This document shows positions 9,812 through 18,861 of a stretch of DNA of 64,000 nucleotides, piece after piece (position 1 is the first letter of the stretch; every line of letters starts with the position of its first letter). Origin of the DNA: CAUZEO01 sp963578625 (GTDB taxonomy: Bacteria > Verrucomicrobiota > Kiritimatiellia > SLOV01); contig CAUZEO010000002.1 in the NCBI GenBank assembly GCA_963578625.1, forward strand, positions 1 to 64,000, in the 5' to 3' direction. A program made the translations under genes and the position numbers. Under the pieces are notes generated by a model. That model did no database searches. It was not told the DNA's origin and saw only the letters and a program-made list of their open reading frames with translations.

Positions 9812-11035
9812 ATGGCTCGAATCAATACCTCCTATCGCAAACTGGCCGCGGGATATCTCTTCCCGGAAATCGCAAAACGCACGAAACTCTTTCAAGAGAA
9901 GAATCCGGATGTCGAGATTATGCGACTCGGAATCGGCGATACGACCGAACCGCTGACCGAAACCGTCATAAAAGGTCTTCACGACGCAGTCACCGCGCTC
10001 GGCACACGGGAGGGGTATTCCGGGTACGGCGACTCTGAAGGGAATCCCGATTTGCGCCAGGCGATTTCCGCCCACTACCAGGCTTGCGGCGCGGCCGTGT
10101 CGGCGGACGATGTTTTCGTGAGCGACGGTGCCAAGCCCGACAGCTCGAACATTCAGTCTATTTTCGGTACGGAAAATATTGTCGCCGTTCAGGATCCCGC
10201 CTATCCAGTGTATGTCGACAGTAATGTGATCGCGGGTCGCTCCGGAGAGGCGGTGGACGGTTGTTACGAAGGGTTCGTGTACATGCCGTGTACGGCGGAA
10301 AACGGATTCTTTCCGGATCTCCCCCGATCGAAAGTCGACTTGATTTACATCTGCAGCCCGAACAACCCTACCGGCGCGGTCGCCACGCGGGAGCAATTGA
10401 AGGGGTTTATCGACTACGCGCTGAAACACCGGGCAGTCATCCTGTACGACTCCGCCTACTCGATATACATCCAGGACGACAGCCTTCCCCGCAGCATCTA
10501 CGAGATCGACGGCGCACGAAATTGCGCAATCGAGTTCAGCAGCTTTTCGAAGTCCGCAGGCTTCACAGGTGTCCGCCTCGGATGGACCATTGTCCCGGAT
10601 GAAGTCACGGTGGAAGAGACCGTTGCGGGTGAAATAAAATCGCTATGGACGCGGCGGCAAAACACCTTTTTCAATGGCGCTTCCAATATCGTCCAGGCGG
10701 GGGGCCTCGCCGCGCTGAGCGATGCGGGCCGGCGCGAAATGAAAGAACTGGCGGACTTCTACATGGAGAATGCAGCCATTATTCGCGAGGGAGTGCAGTC
10801 GGTCGGGATCGAGGCATACGGCGGCGAGAACGCGCCGTATGTCTGGATGAAAACGCCGGGCGGAATCGATTCATGGTCCTTTTTCGACAAATTGCTCTCC
10901 GAGTGTCACGTCGTGGGTACGCCGGGCGCAGGATTCGGCCCCAGCGGCGAAGGGTACTTCCGTCTCAGCGCCTTCGGCCACCGCTCCAACATCGAAACAT
11001 CGGTCGCAAGCATCCACGAGAACCTGAAGCTCTAG
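9812..11035 (+). CDS. dapL: LL-diaminopimelate aminotransferase
   Basis: This is a PLP-dependent fold type I aminotransferase of 407 residues, the normal length for DapL. It converts tetrahydrodipicolinate plus glutamate directly to LL-diaminopimelate plus 2-oxoglutarate, bypassing the acylated intermediates of lysine and peptidoglycan precursor synthesis. DapL hallmarks are MRLGIGDTTEPL, GYSGYGDSEGNPDLR, VSDGAKPDSSNIQSIFG, the PNNPTGA turn, and the PLP-lysine segment SFSKSAGFTGVRLGW, with Lys at residue 247. The pathway is typical of plants, Chlamydiae, PVC bacteria and some others. A DapF-like gene follows at 12388, but it lacks the epimerase cysteines, so the meso-DAP step may be encoded elsewhere. 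Confidence 0.93.
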   Translation: MARINTSYRKLAAGYLFPEIAKRTKLFQEKNPDVEIMRLGIGDTTEPLTETVIKGLHDAVTALGTREGYSGYGDSEGNPDLRQAISAHYQACGAAVSADDVFVSDGAKPDSSNIQSIFGTENIVAVQDPAYPVYVDSNVIAGRSGEAVDGCYEGFVYMPCTAENGFFPDLPRSKVDLIYICSPNNPTGAVATREQLKGFIDYALKHRAVILYDSAYSIYIQDDSLPRSIYEIDGARNCAIEFSSFSKSAGFTGVRLGWTIVPDEVTVEETVAGEIKSLWTRRQNTFFNGASNIVQAGGLAALSDAGRREMKELADFYMENAAIIREGVQSVGIEAYGGENAPYVWMKTPGGIDSWSFFDKLLSECHVVGTPGAGFGPSGEGYFRLSAFGHRSNIETSVASIHENLKL

Positions 11036-11190
11036 TAGTTGGTGTGCGGCAACATGAGCCGGAAGCGGCCTTCTTCCGGGAGGGAGTCGATCGGGATGTT
11101 GAGGGTATCTTGGGGACCCACGATCCAGTTCGTGTAGGGCGCCCAAACCGGCGGCTGTTGTCCGGCGTCCGGCGGAAAACCCGACCTGGT
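11032..11190 (-). pseudogene. C-terminal scrap of an unidentified secreted protein
   Basis: Beyond the end of dapL the minus strand reads GFPPDAGQQPPVWAPYTNW, then IVGPQDTLNIPIDSLP and EEGRFRLMLPHTNY before a stop at 11032. The composition is protein-like, rich in Pro, Trp and Tyr, and unlike a random frame. No start or recognisable domain is attached. It is probably debris from the same event that left the esterase remnant next to it. This is inference from composition only. Confidence 0.3.
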
Positions 11191-11221
11191 AAGTAACATT
11201 CGATTCAGCCTGCCAGGACAG

Positions 11222-11785
11222 CTACAATTCGTTTGATATGACCTTCGCAATCTCGGTCAGGACAACCGCCGCTTGTGGCTTGGGGAACAGGAATGTTTGA
11301 ATCTGCTGTACCCATTGATTTCCGTGGTCGGTAAGGCCCGTGGCATTAAAAGGGATGGTATCCGACAGCCATCCGTTCAAATGGTAGGCGTCGATCTGCG
11401 AACCGAGGAATACCAGCGGATGGGCGGCGATCACCTGCTGCTGCGCGACGCGCACCTTCTCCTTATTTTCTTCGGTAGCGGTCGGGTTATACGAGACAAT
11501 GGCAACGCCCCAGGGAACATCAAAGCCGGCGTCAATTCGCGACTGGGCGATGATGGACTCGAAACGCTGCGCGTAGTCAGCCGTGCTGGTTCCAAACTGG
11601 CTGTCCGTCTCGCCCTGGTGCCACAGTACGGCCCTCAAACCATGGGGGCCGAAGAAATTGAGGGCCTGTAGCATTCGAGGATAGTGCGTCGAACCAGGAA
11701 TCCATTCTTCCACGCTCGAGCCGCCCCGCGCAACCGAGATCATTCCGACAGGCACATCCAGGGATCCGGCGCAAGTTCATCTCCA
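11222..11785 (-). pseudogene. Sialate O-acetylesterase (SASA family), N-terminally truncated
   Basis: From a stop codon near 11785 the minus strand reads SLDVPVGMISVARGGSSVEE, then LRAVLWHQGETD and YHLNGWLSDTIPFNATGLTD, and ends at 11222. These are the middle and C-terminal blocks of SASA-type carbohydrate esterases, SGNH-like hydrolases that remove O-acetyl groups from sugars. The first block, with the catalytic serine (G-Q-S-N), is absent, and the final catalytic His of the 'DGIH' type is replaced in 'SDTIPFN'. The fragment has no signal peptide. A GTG at 11755 could start it, but without the serine it should be inactive. The adjacent upstream sequence is a strong inverted repeat (11800-11836). 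Confidence 0.65.
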
Positions 11786-11799
11786 GAAGCGGGCCAAGG

Positions 11800-11836
11800 G
11801 GATCCTCCGTAGCCGGTTACAATCGGCTACGGATCC
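11800..11836. repeat. Strong inverted repeat beside pseudogene debris
   Basis: Perfect 9-base arms (CCGTAGCCG at 11807-11815 and CGGCTACGG at 11824-11832) have an 8-base loop. The stem extends to GGATCC on both sides with one extra base on the left. Part of it recurs 34 bases on as CGTAGCCGACTACG (11866-11880). It has no T-tract, so it is not a typical terminator. It may be a dispersed REP-like element. Confidence 0.6.
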
Positions 11837-12011
11837 ACAGCGTATGCCGCAGCACCGCGGTTCCAGCGTAGCCGACTACGGGCATCACATCCACCTCGAT
11901 TCGATCGAGAGTCCCGCCATAGTCGCCCGCAACCAGGATCTCTGCGCAATTGTACCGGTCGCGCTGAGGCACCGAGCGAACCCCTGGTTGGTGCAATCGG
12001 TCGGCGAACCG
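11817..12011 (-). pseudogene. Possible C-terminal scrap of an unidentified protein
   Basis: Between two stops the minus strand encodes a 64-residue open segment including QPGVRSVPQRDRYNCAEIL, VAGDYGGTLDRIEVDVMP and VVGYAGTAVLRHTLWIRSRL. It has protein-like hydrophobic periodicity. No start codon context or known domain was recognised. Its stop codon lies in the loop of the 11800-11836 inverted repeat, so the repeat may have truncated an older gene. Confidence 0.25.
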
Positions 12012-12387
12012 TTACCGACGTGACGGATCGCTGGCCGTAGATCGGTCATGGCGGGTCTATCGATCCAGAAAAGAATCATCATGCGATAACAAAATTTTCG
12101 TCCTCCGAATAAAGTGCCTATCAAAGAATTCGCCAGTGACCATGGAATACCATTCAGGCCCGATAGATCAGCTCTGGGCCTCCTTGACCAAACATCGATC
12201 CGCGCCGATTCTTGTGGGCATGGAAAGCCGTTAAAAAGGATGAAAGTTATGCACCAGGACCATACTCCAGATCTACCCTCTTTGAGGGAAAATTACCCGT
12301 TCCCGATCCAATCGAAGCGGAATTGACCGAGACAGGATTAAATGTTCGCTTGAAATTGATCCCCATCATGAATTAGATACAGGTGTC
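12012..12387. other. Non-coding region upstream of the DapF-like gene
   Basis: About 375 bases without a supported gene. It should hold the promoter for the 12388-13646 pair. No lysine riboswitch or other RNA element was recognised by eye. Confidence 0.4.
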
Positions 12388-13254
12388 ATGAAATTCCACA
12401 AATATCATGCACTAGGCAATGACTACCTGGTGCTCGACCCCAGGAATGGCGCATTGCCCACCCCGAAGGCGATCGAGCTGATTTGTCACCGAAATTTCGG
12501 GCTAGGATCCGATGGCATCCTCTATGGTCCTCTGCGGACCGAAGTCGCTGACTACGGCCTGCAGATCTGGAATCCGGACGGCAGTGAAGCGGAGAAAAGC
12601 GGCAACGGTCTTCGCATATTCACCCGTTTCATGTTGGACGAGGGCCTTGTTTCTCACGATCCGTTCACGGTGATGACTGCCGGAGGAAAAGTCACCTGCC
12701 GCGTTCACCAGGACAATGAAATTATCGAAGTCGAAATGGGACGCGTCAGCTTCAACAGCGCGATCATTCCGGTGACCGGGATGGAACGTGACGTCCTGGA
12801 CGAAGAATTGACGGTAGACGGCACGAGCTATCGATACTATGCCGCCACCATCGGCAATCCGCACGTGGTTCTGCCGATGGAAGCACACACCCGGAAACTT
12901 ATCTGCGAAATCGGACCGGTTATTGAAAACATGACCGAGTTGTTCCCCAACCGAACCAACATTCAACTGCTGAGGGTCGAGGATCGCAGGAATATCCACA
13001 TCGAAATCTGGGAACGCGGGGCCGGCTATACCCTTGCGTCCGGAAGCTCGAGCAGCGCGGCCGCTGCGGTGGCATATAAAATGGGTGCGTGCGATGGGGA
13101 CATCATGGTCCATTGCCCCGGAGGCAACATAGGCATCAAAATCGACGCCGATTTCCAGGTAACAATGACCGGGCCGGCCACGCGAGTCGGAACCTATGAC
13201 ATGGACGATGGTGTGATGACGCAGGCCGTGCCGATCCACGCATCGGCATCGTAA
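12388..13254 (+). CDS. DapF-fold protein with both catalytic cysteines replaced by serine
   Basis: The 288-residue protein has the diaminopimelate epimerase double-hotdog fold: KYHALGNDYLVLD at the N-terminus, then NPDGSEAEKSGNGLR (residues 62-76) and IWERGAGYTLASGSSSS (207-223). True DapF uses two cysteines, in 'EMCGNG' and 'TLACGTG', as acid and base to interconvert LL- and meso-DAP. Here the equivalents are Ser71 and Ser218, while the surrounding residues are well conserved. Without thiols the normal racemisation is unlikely, so this is probably a paralogous subfamily with another isomerase-type reaction rather than a dead gene. I recall similar Ser/Ser sequences annotated as DapF in other bacteria. 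A cupin gene starts 24 bases downstream and is likely its partner. The gene symbol is withheld for this reason. Confidence 0.8.
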   Translation: MKFHKYHALGNDYLVLDPRNGALPTPKAIELICHRNFGLGSDGILYGPLRTEVADYGLQIWNPDGSEAEKSGNGLRIFTRFMLDEGLVSHDPFTVMTAGGKVTCRVHQDNEIIEVEMGRVSFNSAIIPVTGMERDVLDEELTVDGTSYRYYAATIGNPHVVLPMEAHTRKLICEIGPVIENMTELFPNRTNIQLLRVEDRRNIHIEIWERGAGYTLASGSSSSAAAAVAYKMGACDGDIMVHCPGGNIGIKIDADFQVTMTGPATRVGTYDMDDGVMTQAVPIHASAS

Positions 13255-13277
13255 TTGAGAAGTGAGGGACGACCCGC

Positions 13278-13646
13278 ATGAACGCATTCGTTAGAAAGTC
13301 TGATCAGGTAGATTGTGAAGCCGTAGGGGCCGGCTCAGGAACTTCGCGTCAAGTGTTGATCAGTTCCGAAGAAGCCCCGCATTTTGCGTTGCGCCGTTTC
13401 ATTATGGAGCCGGGTGGTGGAATGCCGAAGCACACCAACACGGTCGAGCATGAACAGTACGTCCTGGGCGGCAGCGCAAGAATCGGCATCGGCGACGAAA
13501 TATTTATGGTGCAAGCGGGGGATGTTGTCTACATCCCGGAGAGCGTCCCGCATTGGTACGAGGCCACGGGCGAAGTCCCGTTCGAGTTCCTCTGCATGGT
13601 CCCGAATTTACCGGATGAGATTCGAATCGTGGATGCTACGGCCTGA
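13278..13646 (+). CDS. Small single-domain cupin protein
   Basis: This 122-residue protein is one conserved beta-barrel of the cupin_2 type. Motif 1 supplies metal ligands in GGGMPKHTNTVEHEQYVLGG (His, His, Glu). Motif 2 is GDVVYIPESVPHWYEATG, with its conserved His. Such small cupins act as isomerases, dioxygenases or small-molecule binders; the substrate cannot be told from sequence. It follows the DapF-like gene by 24 bases on the same strand, so the two are probably co-transcribed and may act on one metabolite. It converges on the GFA gene, with 13 bases between the stops. Confidence 0.8.
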   Translation: MNAFVRKSDQVDCEAVGAGSGTSRQVLISSEEAPHFALRRFIMEPGGGMPKHTNTVEHEQYVLGGSARIGIGDEIFMVQAGDVVYIPESVPHWYEATGEVPFEFLCMVPNLPDEIRIVDATA

Positions 13647-13659
13647 CCGAACGGGAAGT

Positions 13660-14070
13660 TCAGGCATCCTCTTCCGGCAGCTTATTGATTTTATGCACGT
13701 TCTCTTCCCAGTTCTGGCCGTCGAATTCGGTAACCCTCAGACCTTCGATGGTGTCCGGCTGTAGGCATCGAACGTTGACGCTGTACCCATGCGGATTGGA
13801 CCGGGGAATGTAAAACGATTTAATTCCACACGATTTACAGAAATAGTGCTGGGCCACGCCGGTGTTGAAGGAATACGTGGAAATTTGATCCCAATCCGTC
13901 AACAACCGGAAATTCTTTTTGAGAACATGGAGATGCAGATGTGCGGTTAACGCACAGATGGAGCAATTGCAAAGTATGGCATCGATCGAGGGCTCCGCAT
14001 CGACTTCGAACCGAACCTTGCCACAGTGACATCCCCCCCTATGTGTAACCAGATTGTCGAACATAGGCAT
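13660..14070 (-). CDS. GFA/CENP-V family zinc-binding protein
   Basis: The 136-residue protein has the zinc-site pattern of the glutathione-dependent formaldehyde-activating (Gfa/CENP-V) family: RGGCHCGKVRFEV near the N-terminus, CNCSIC at about 34-39, and YFCKSCGIKSFY in the second half. The family binds two zinc ions. Only a few members handle S-hydroxymethylglutathione, and most have unknown substrates. The length fits the family. It stands alone, convergent with the DapF-like/cupin pair. Confidence 0.85.
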   Translation of the reverse strand: MPMFDNLVTHRGGCHCGKVRFEVDAEPSIDAILCNCSICALTAHLHLHVLKKNFRLLTDWDQISTYSFNTGVAQHYFCKSCGIKSFYIPRSNPHGYSVNVRCLQPDTIEGLRVTEFDGQNWEENVHKINKLPEEDA

Positions 14071-14973
14071 CTTCCCAAAAATAGATCAATTCCATCGGGT
14101 GTCAAGAATCCCAAGCTCCCTTCTCATGGCATAGTTCGGCCTCCGAATGCGATGATATTCCTCCGGAAATGGCAATCCTGCCGATATTTTTTCAGTAAAA
14201 ACATGAACGCCCCCGGATAATCCGAGGGACCGTTCAAAGTGTGGGAGTGGGCGTTCGCCGGCGTCGAGCTTCGGTTGCTCATCGAAAATCGATCCGACGT
14301 AGCGAATACCTGCCTGCAAAGCTTTTAAAGGCATCCGCCGTTTTCCCTGGGTCGGCTCCCGTTCCTGGCCGGACGTTGGCCCAAGGTTACGGGTCTTGCC
14401 TCTTACCCCTCATGTTGCATTTACTCTACAGTCGTACGGCCCGCTTTTCCGTCCGCACGAAGCAGGAGATCATCCGGAGTTTGCAAACTCCAGTGCCTCC
14501 ACGTAACGACCCTCCTTTTTCGAATTCCGATTGCTCCTCGGAATCTTCCGATGAGCCAAGCTCACCGAGGACTGCCGTAACATGCTGGTTCTCAGTAGCA
14601 GCCATAACCTTATCGGTCACTGGGTTCACTTCCACCGCCGAAACCATGTGCTGTTGAAAGCGTGACTCGGATCGCCGTCGGCTTCTATATTTACATTGTA
14701 ACCCGGCGGCAAACACCGGGATTCCGCTCTCCGCCCTACTCCCCGGTCGCATACTCGGCCAGGTTCGACCCCGTCCGCGTAAGAAGGTTACATCTGACTT
14801 CCGCGCCCCACCGAAATGGTTTGCCGAAGGGGCCCAGGGAACAAGTCGTCCCTGACCATTTCGCCGTTTCCGGTTGTCGGAGTTCGGGGCCGGAGTTTTC
14901 AGAGGTGACTGGGTGGTACTCAGAAACAAGTGGTCAGTGTTCAGGGATGAGAGTTTCCCCCTTCGTCGCGAGC
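14071..14973. other. Gene-poor stretch, about 900 bases
   Basis: No supported gene. A minus-strand open frame (14426-14929) contains an acidic stretch around 14500-14600 that looks faintly protein-like, but it has no recognisable domain or start. The stretch lies between GFA and the LamG remnant and is probably degraded coding DNA. Confidence 0.4.
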
Positions 14974-15345
14974 CTACTCGCGAGCTTTGTCGAAAACAGA
15001 AATGACGAATTTCACGACGAAGGCAATGCAGGCAGCAGAGACATGAGACCAGACACCGGTGCCGAAGGTCGCGCTGCTGTTGAGATTTACGAACGTTGCG
15101 CCGCTGCTGTTGTGCAGCCGTAACACGGTCTGGTGTGCGGCGGACATCGATAAGATGTAGGGCGCAAGCACCGGAGAGGACGCCTTTGCAAAAATCGTAC
15201 TCTCAGCACCGGTCCGCGAAGGTTTCACCCACGCCTCCATCGTCAATCCGGCCCTCAAGCGCAGAGCGTCGTCGTGACGACGAAATGCAAAGTCGTCGGC
15301 GCCGTCAAACTCCAGACTGTATCCATCGGGATATTGCGATTCACA
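14974..15345 (-). pseudogene. LamG/concanavalin-like domain remnant of a secreted protein
   Basis: The minus strand reads GYSLEFDGADDFAFRRHDDAL, then LRAGLTMEAWVKPSRTGAES, TIFAKAS, YILSMSAAHQTVLRLHNS and GTGVWSHVSAA. This is the opening half of a LamG jelly-roll domain ('LEFDG.DD...F.iEaWvkp...G.WhHvA'). It then breaks into unrelated sequence where 'TYDG..irlYvDG' should follow. Upstream the frame is lost near 15345, so neither a signal peptide nor the rest of the protein remains. Intact homologues are large surface or secreted proteins common in PVC bacteria. Confidence 0.6.
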
Positions 15346-15402
15346 CCATGCCCGAGCCGGCCGCCATGGTGGGCTTCTCCCCTTTCTTCTCCTCCCAGCC
15401 GC

Positions 15403-15432
15403 AGGGCAGGGCTATACGACAAGCCCTGCCCT
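15403..15432. repeat. Perfect 11-base inverted repeat downstream of the metal-efflux operon
   Basis: The arms AGGGCAGGGCT (15403-15413) and AGCCCTGCCCT (15422-15432) enclose an 8-base loop. It lies just after the last gene of the minus-strand operon and could stop or protect its transcript, but there is no T-run on the minus strand. A dispersed palindromic repeat is equally likely. Confidence 0.55.
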
Positions 15433-15453
15433 ACCGAACCTGAATGGGAATGG

Positions 15454-15651
15454 TTAGTCGTGGTCGTGGCCTTCGTGATCGGTATGATCAGACCCAGCCT
15501 GTTCGCTTTGGACTTTTTCCACTTCTTCGGAGACTGGCTCTGCCGCATTTTCCGGTGCCTCCTCCGAAGACGAATCCGCTTTCCCACAGCCAGCCCCAAC
15601 AAAGGCCGCGGTCGTCATCAGCAATGCCAACATCATTCGGACGTTCTTCAT
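15454..15651 (-). CDS. Small histidine-tailed lipoprotein of the metal-efflux operon
   Basis: The 65-residue protein has a lipoprotein signal peptide (MKNVRMMLALLMTTAAFVGAGC), with Cys22 as the lipidated residue. An acidic linker follows, and the C-terminus (SDHTDHEGHDHD) is rich in His and Asp and could bind metal. A strong Shine-Dalgarno sequence (AGGAGG, six bases from the ATG) supports the start. It is the last gene after czcA in the same direction, 91 bases downstream. The His tail resembles that of the membrane-fusion protein three genes upstream. Likely role: a periplasmic metal buffer or chaperone for the pump (inference). Confidence 0.7.
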   Translation of the reverse strand: MKNVRMMLALLMTTAAFVGAGCGKADSSSEEAPENAAEPVSEEVEKVQSEQAGSDHTDHEGHDHD

Positions 15652-15742
15652 TCATTCCTCCTAGGTTGTCGCTTCGTTTTCCGTTCCTACTTTTCATTTT
15701 GAATTGAACCACTGCGATGCGATTCATTCAAGACCTCTTACT

Positions 15743-18700
15743 TTACATTTCCACGGCTTCGCGGCGACCTTCTACCCATGCATAAACCGCGGGGATCACC
15801 ACGAGTGTCAGAAACGTGGATGTCGTAAGTCCGAACACAACGACGGTTGCCAATGGGCGCTGTACGTCGGACCCTATGCCTCGCGCAAGCAGCAATGGCA
15901 TGAGTCCCAGCACGGTTGTCATCGCAGTCATCAAGACTGGTCGCAGGCGCAGCAACGCGCCCTCCTCTACCGCTTGTGCCACGGATCTTCCGCGGACACG
16001 CAAATCATTAAAATATGTGACCAGGACCATTCCGTTCTGAACCGCAATTCCGAATAACGCGATGAACCCCACCGATGCGGGTACGGACAGGTATTGTCCG
16101 GTAACCAGAAGCCCCAGAATGCCGCCAATCAATGCCAACGGAACATTGACGATGATAATCAGCGCGTGCCGCGCTACGCCGAACGACATCCACAGCATGA
16201 CGAACACAAGACCGATTACGGTGGGTACGATGATCGATAAACGCCTCATCGCGCGCTGCTGGTTTTCAAACTGGCCTCCGTATTCAATCGTGTATCCAGG
16301 CGGCAGGTCGACCTCGTCTTCAATGAGCTGCTGAATGTCGGCCGCCACGCTTCCCATATCGCGCCCTCGCACATTGCCCTGCACGATCCATCGCCTCTGG
16401 TTCTGTTCACGGTTGATCTGGATCGGACCGGTGACCTGCTGCACTTCGGCGACCTGGGACAAAGGAATCACCGCACCTTTACCCGTGTGAACCAGGACAT
16501 TACGAACCGCGTCAGGATGGGAACGAAACGGCTCCTGGAATCGTAGATGAATCCCGAAACGACGCGTATTGAGGTAAATATTGTCGATGACTTCACCGCC
16601 GACAGCCAACTCAACCATCTCCATGATTTCGCTGACGGACACGCCATACCTTGCGCATGCCTCACGATCGGCAATCACCTGGATCTGGGGTTGCCCGAAG
16701 CTTTGCTCGGTTGAGACATCTGCCAGGCCCCTGACATCAACGATGGCGCCCCGAATTTCTTCCGCCTTCTCCCGTAGAACTTCCAGGTCTTCCCCATAGA
16801 GTTTTATGGCCAGGTCGGCGCGAATTCCCGACAGCAGTTCTCCGAATAGAGCCTGGATCGGTTGGGAAAAATTGACCTGTATTCCGGGAAAGTCCTTCAG
16901 CTTCTCGTCCAGCGCCTCGACCAGGTCGGTCTTGGTCCGTAACGATCCCCACTCCTTCATCGGGTTTAACTCGATATGCATCTCGGCGACGTTGACCGGA
17001 TGAGGGTGACTTCCGGCCTCCGGTCGTCCAATCCGTGAAATGACTTCCTGCACTGGACCGAGTTTTACGATCTCCCGCTCCATTTCCATGATGAGTTCAG
17101 TTCCTTTCTCGAGGGAAATGGATGGGGCCATCGTCACCCCGATTTGAATCGATCCCTCCTCGAGCGTAGGAATGAACTCGGACCCCAGGAAAGGAACGAC
17201 AAACAAACTGCCGGCGAAAATCGCCCCCGAAGCCAGCACGACCAGAACCTTTGCCCTGATTGCTCGCCGAAGCATGGGCTTGTACAAGGCCTTTAGCGCG
17301 TGTACCAGCCAGAGTTCCTTGTGAGACTCCTGCTTCAGCAGCAACAGCGAAAGCACGGGAGCCACCACAATGGCCACCAGGAGAGACCCCAGAAGGGCAA
17401 ATGCGATCGTGAACGCCATGGGCGCGAACATCTTGCCTTCGATGCCTTCGAGAGTGAAAAGCGGAAGAAATACGATGATGATAATTGCGATCGAAAAAAC
17501 GATCGGACGATTCACCTCCCCGGCCGCTTCCGTGATGACCCTGGCCTTCGATTCGTCCCGGCCGGCGCGCTCACCCAAGTGCCGGAAAAGATTTTCCACC
17601 ATGACGATGGCTCCGTCTCCCAACATCCCGATGGCGATGGCGATTCCGCCGAGCGACATCAGATTCGCCGAAATCCCCTGGGCTCCCATGCACAAAATCG
17701 CCACCAATGCGCAGATCGGCAGGGACATAGCGACAATGAACGCAGTTCGGAAATTGCCCAGAAACAAGGCGAGCGTTCCGATGACCAGGAGCCCACCGAT
17801 CAAGAGCGCTCGCTTTACGGTCATGGTTGCGTTTCGGATTAACTCCGCCTGCTCATAGTACGGATGAAGTTCGACCCCCTCGGGCAAAGCTTCCTTCGCC
17901 TCCTCAACTTTTACGTACAGCCGCTCAATGACTTCGGAGGTGTTTTCGCCGAAGAGCTTGAGTACCAGGCCGGCGACGACCTCGGTTTCCCCGTTGCGCG
18001 TGACCACGCCTCTGCGTATCTCGTTGCCGTATTCGACCTCGGCGATGGCGGAAAGCAAGACCGGTCGGCCGTCCTCCTGCTTTACCGCAATGCTCCGGAT
18101 GTCCTCGAGTGACTCCACCAGCCCAAGGCCACGAACCAGGTGCTCCTCGGAACCGAGCACCAGAAACTGTCCGCCGACATTCCTGTTGTTCGCGTTGACC
18201 GCATCGACAAGATCTTCAAGGGTAAGCTCATACTTCAGGAGCGCGTTCGGATTGACGCGGATCTGATACTGCAGGACGTGACCGCCCATGGAAAGGATCT
18301 CAGTAACACCGGGAACGGACTGCAATTGGAATTTGACGACCCAGTCATTGAGCTCTCGCAACCAGGTGTCCAGGTCCTTGCCACCCGTATCGACTTTGTC
18401 GGGATCGGCGGTCAGATAGTACATGAAGATCTGCCCCAGGCCCGTGGAGATCGGCCCCAGGCCCGGCGGTTCGTCCGTCTGGGGCAATTCTCCGATCACG
18501 CTCGACAATCGTTCGGATACCAGTTGTCTGGCGAAATAGATGTCAACGCTATCCTTGAAGTAGGTGTAAATTACCGCCATGCCGAACGCGGATGTGGACT
18601 TGATCTGCGTGACCCCGGGCAATCCGTTCATGGCCGATTCGATCGGGTACGTGATGAGCCTCTCGATTTCCTCCGGCGCCATTCCGTGCCCCTCAGCGAA

Positions 18701-18847
18701 AATGGGCACCATGATCGGCGAAATGTCGGGGAAGGCATCCACCGGCATGCGCTGGTACTGATAGATTCCGGCCACCAAAAGGGCAATGATCGCGATCAGG
18801 ACAAGCCCCGGCAGTCGAAGAGCGGATTCAGTGATCTTGTTTATCAT
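15743..18847 (-). CDS. Heavy-metal efflux RND pump, CzcA/CusA family
   Basis: The 1034-residue inner-membrane protein has the RND layout: a first helix at 13-32, a periplasmic porter domain starting YQRMPVDAFPDISPIMVPI, helices 2-6, a second porter domain and six more helices. The fourth helix region contains AIGMLGDGAIVMVENLF, giving the Asp and Glu proton-relay pair of heavy-metal exporters. GIAVQNGMVLVTYFNDL is in the later helix block. It exports cations from the periplasm or cytoplasm through the MFP and outer-membrane partners encoded just upstream. Whether the metal is Zn/Co/Cd or Cu/Ag cannot be decided, because the helix motif is intermediate between CzcA and CusA; the His-rich partners favour Zn, Co, Ni or Cd. 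The length is normal and the gene intact. Confidence 0.9.
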   Translation of the reverse strand: MINKITESALRLPGLVLIAIIALLVAGIYQYQRMPVDAFPDISPIMVPIFAEGHGMAPEEIERLITYPIESAMNGLPGVTQIKSTSAFGMAVIYTYFKDSVDIYFARQLVSERLSSVIGELPQTDEPPGLGPISTGLGQIFMYYLTADPDKVDTGGKDLDTWLRELNDWVVKFQLQSVPGVTEILSMGGHVLQYQIRVNPNALLKYELTLEDLVDAVNANNRNVGGQFLVLGSEEHLVRGLGLVESLEDIRSIAVKQEDGRPVLLSAIAEVEYGNEIRRGVVTRNGETEVVAGLVLKLFGENTSEVIERLYVKVEEAKEALPEGVELHPYYEQAELIRNATMTVKRALLIGGLLVIGTLALFLGNFRTAFIVAMSLPICALVAILCMGAQGISANLMSLGGIAIAIGMLGDGAIVMVENLFRHLGERAGRDESKARVITEAAGEVNRPIVFSIAIIIIVFLPLFTLEGIEGKMFAPMAFTIAFALLGSLLVAIVVAPVLSLLLLKQESHKELWLVHALKALYKPMLRRAIRAKVLVVLASGAIFAGSLFVVPFLGSEFIPTLEEGSIQIGVTMAPSISLEKGTELIMEMEREIVKLGPVQEVISRIGRPEAGSHPHPVNVAEMHIELNPMKEWGSLRTKTDLVEALDEKLKDFPGIQVNFSQPIQALFGELLSGIRADLAIKLYGEDLEVLREKAEEIRGAIVDVRGLADVSTEQSFGQPQIQVIADREACARYGVSVSEIMEMVELAVGGEVIDNIYLNTRRFGIHLRFQEPFRSHPDAVRNVLVHTGKGAVIPLSQVAEVQQVTGPIQINREQNQRRWIVQGNVRGRDMGSVAADIQQLIEDEVDLPPGYTIEYGGQFENQQRAMRRLSIIVPTVIGLVFVMLWMSFGVARHALIIIVNVPLALIGGILGLLVTGQYLSVPASVGFIALFGIAVQNGMVLVTYFNDLRVRGRSVAQAVEEGALLRLRPVLMTAMTTVLGLMPLLLARGIGSDVQRPLATVVVFGLTTSTFLTLVVIPAVYAWVEGRREAVEM

Positions 18848-18861
18848 AAAAAGGTGTCCCG

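Noticed and set aside
12012..12387. Lysine riboswitch before the DapF-like gene
   Set aside because: No recognisable L-box core sequences or terminator were found by eye.
13278..13646. Cupin as ectoine synthase or phosphomannose isomerase
   Set aside because: Only the generic cupin motifs are present; neither family's specific residues or neighbours are seen.
17370..17858. Long antisense open frames inside the RND pump gene
   Set aside because: The opposite strand encodes an intact pump; the antisense products have no domain or start context.
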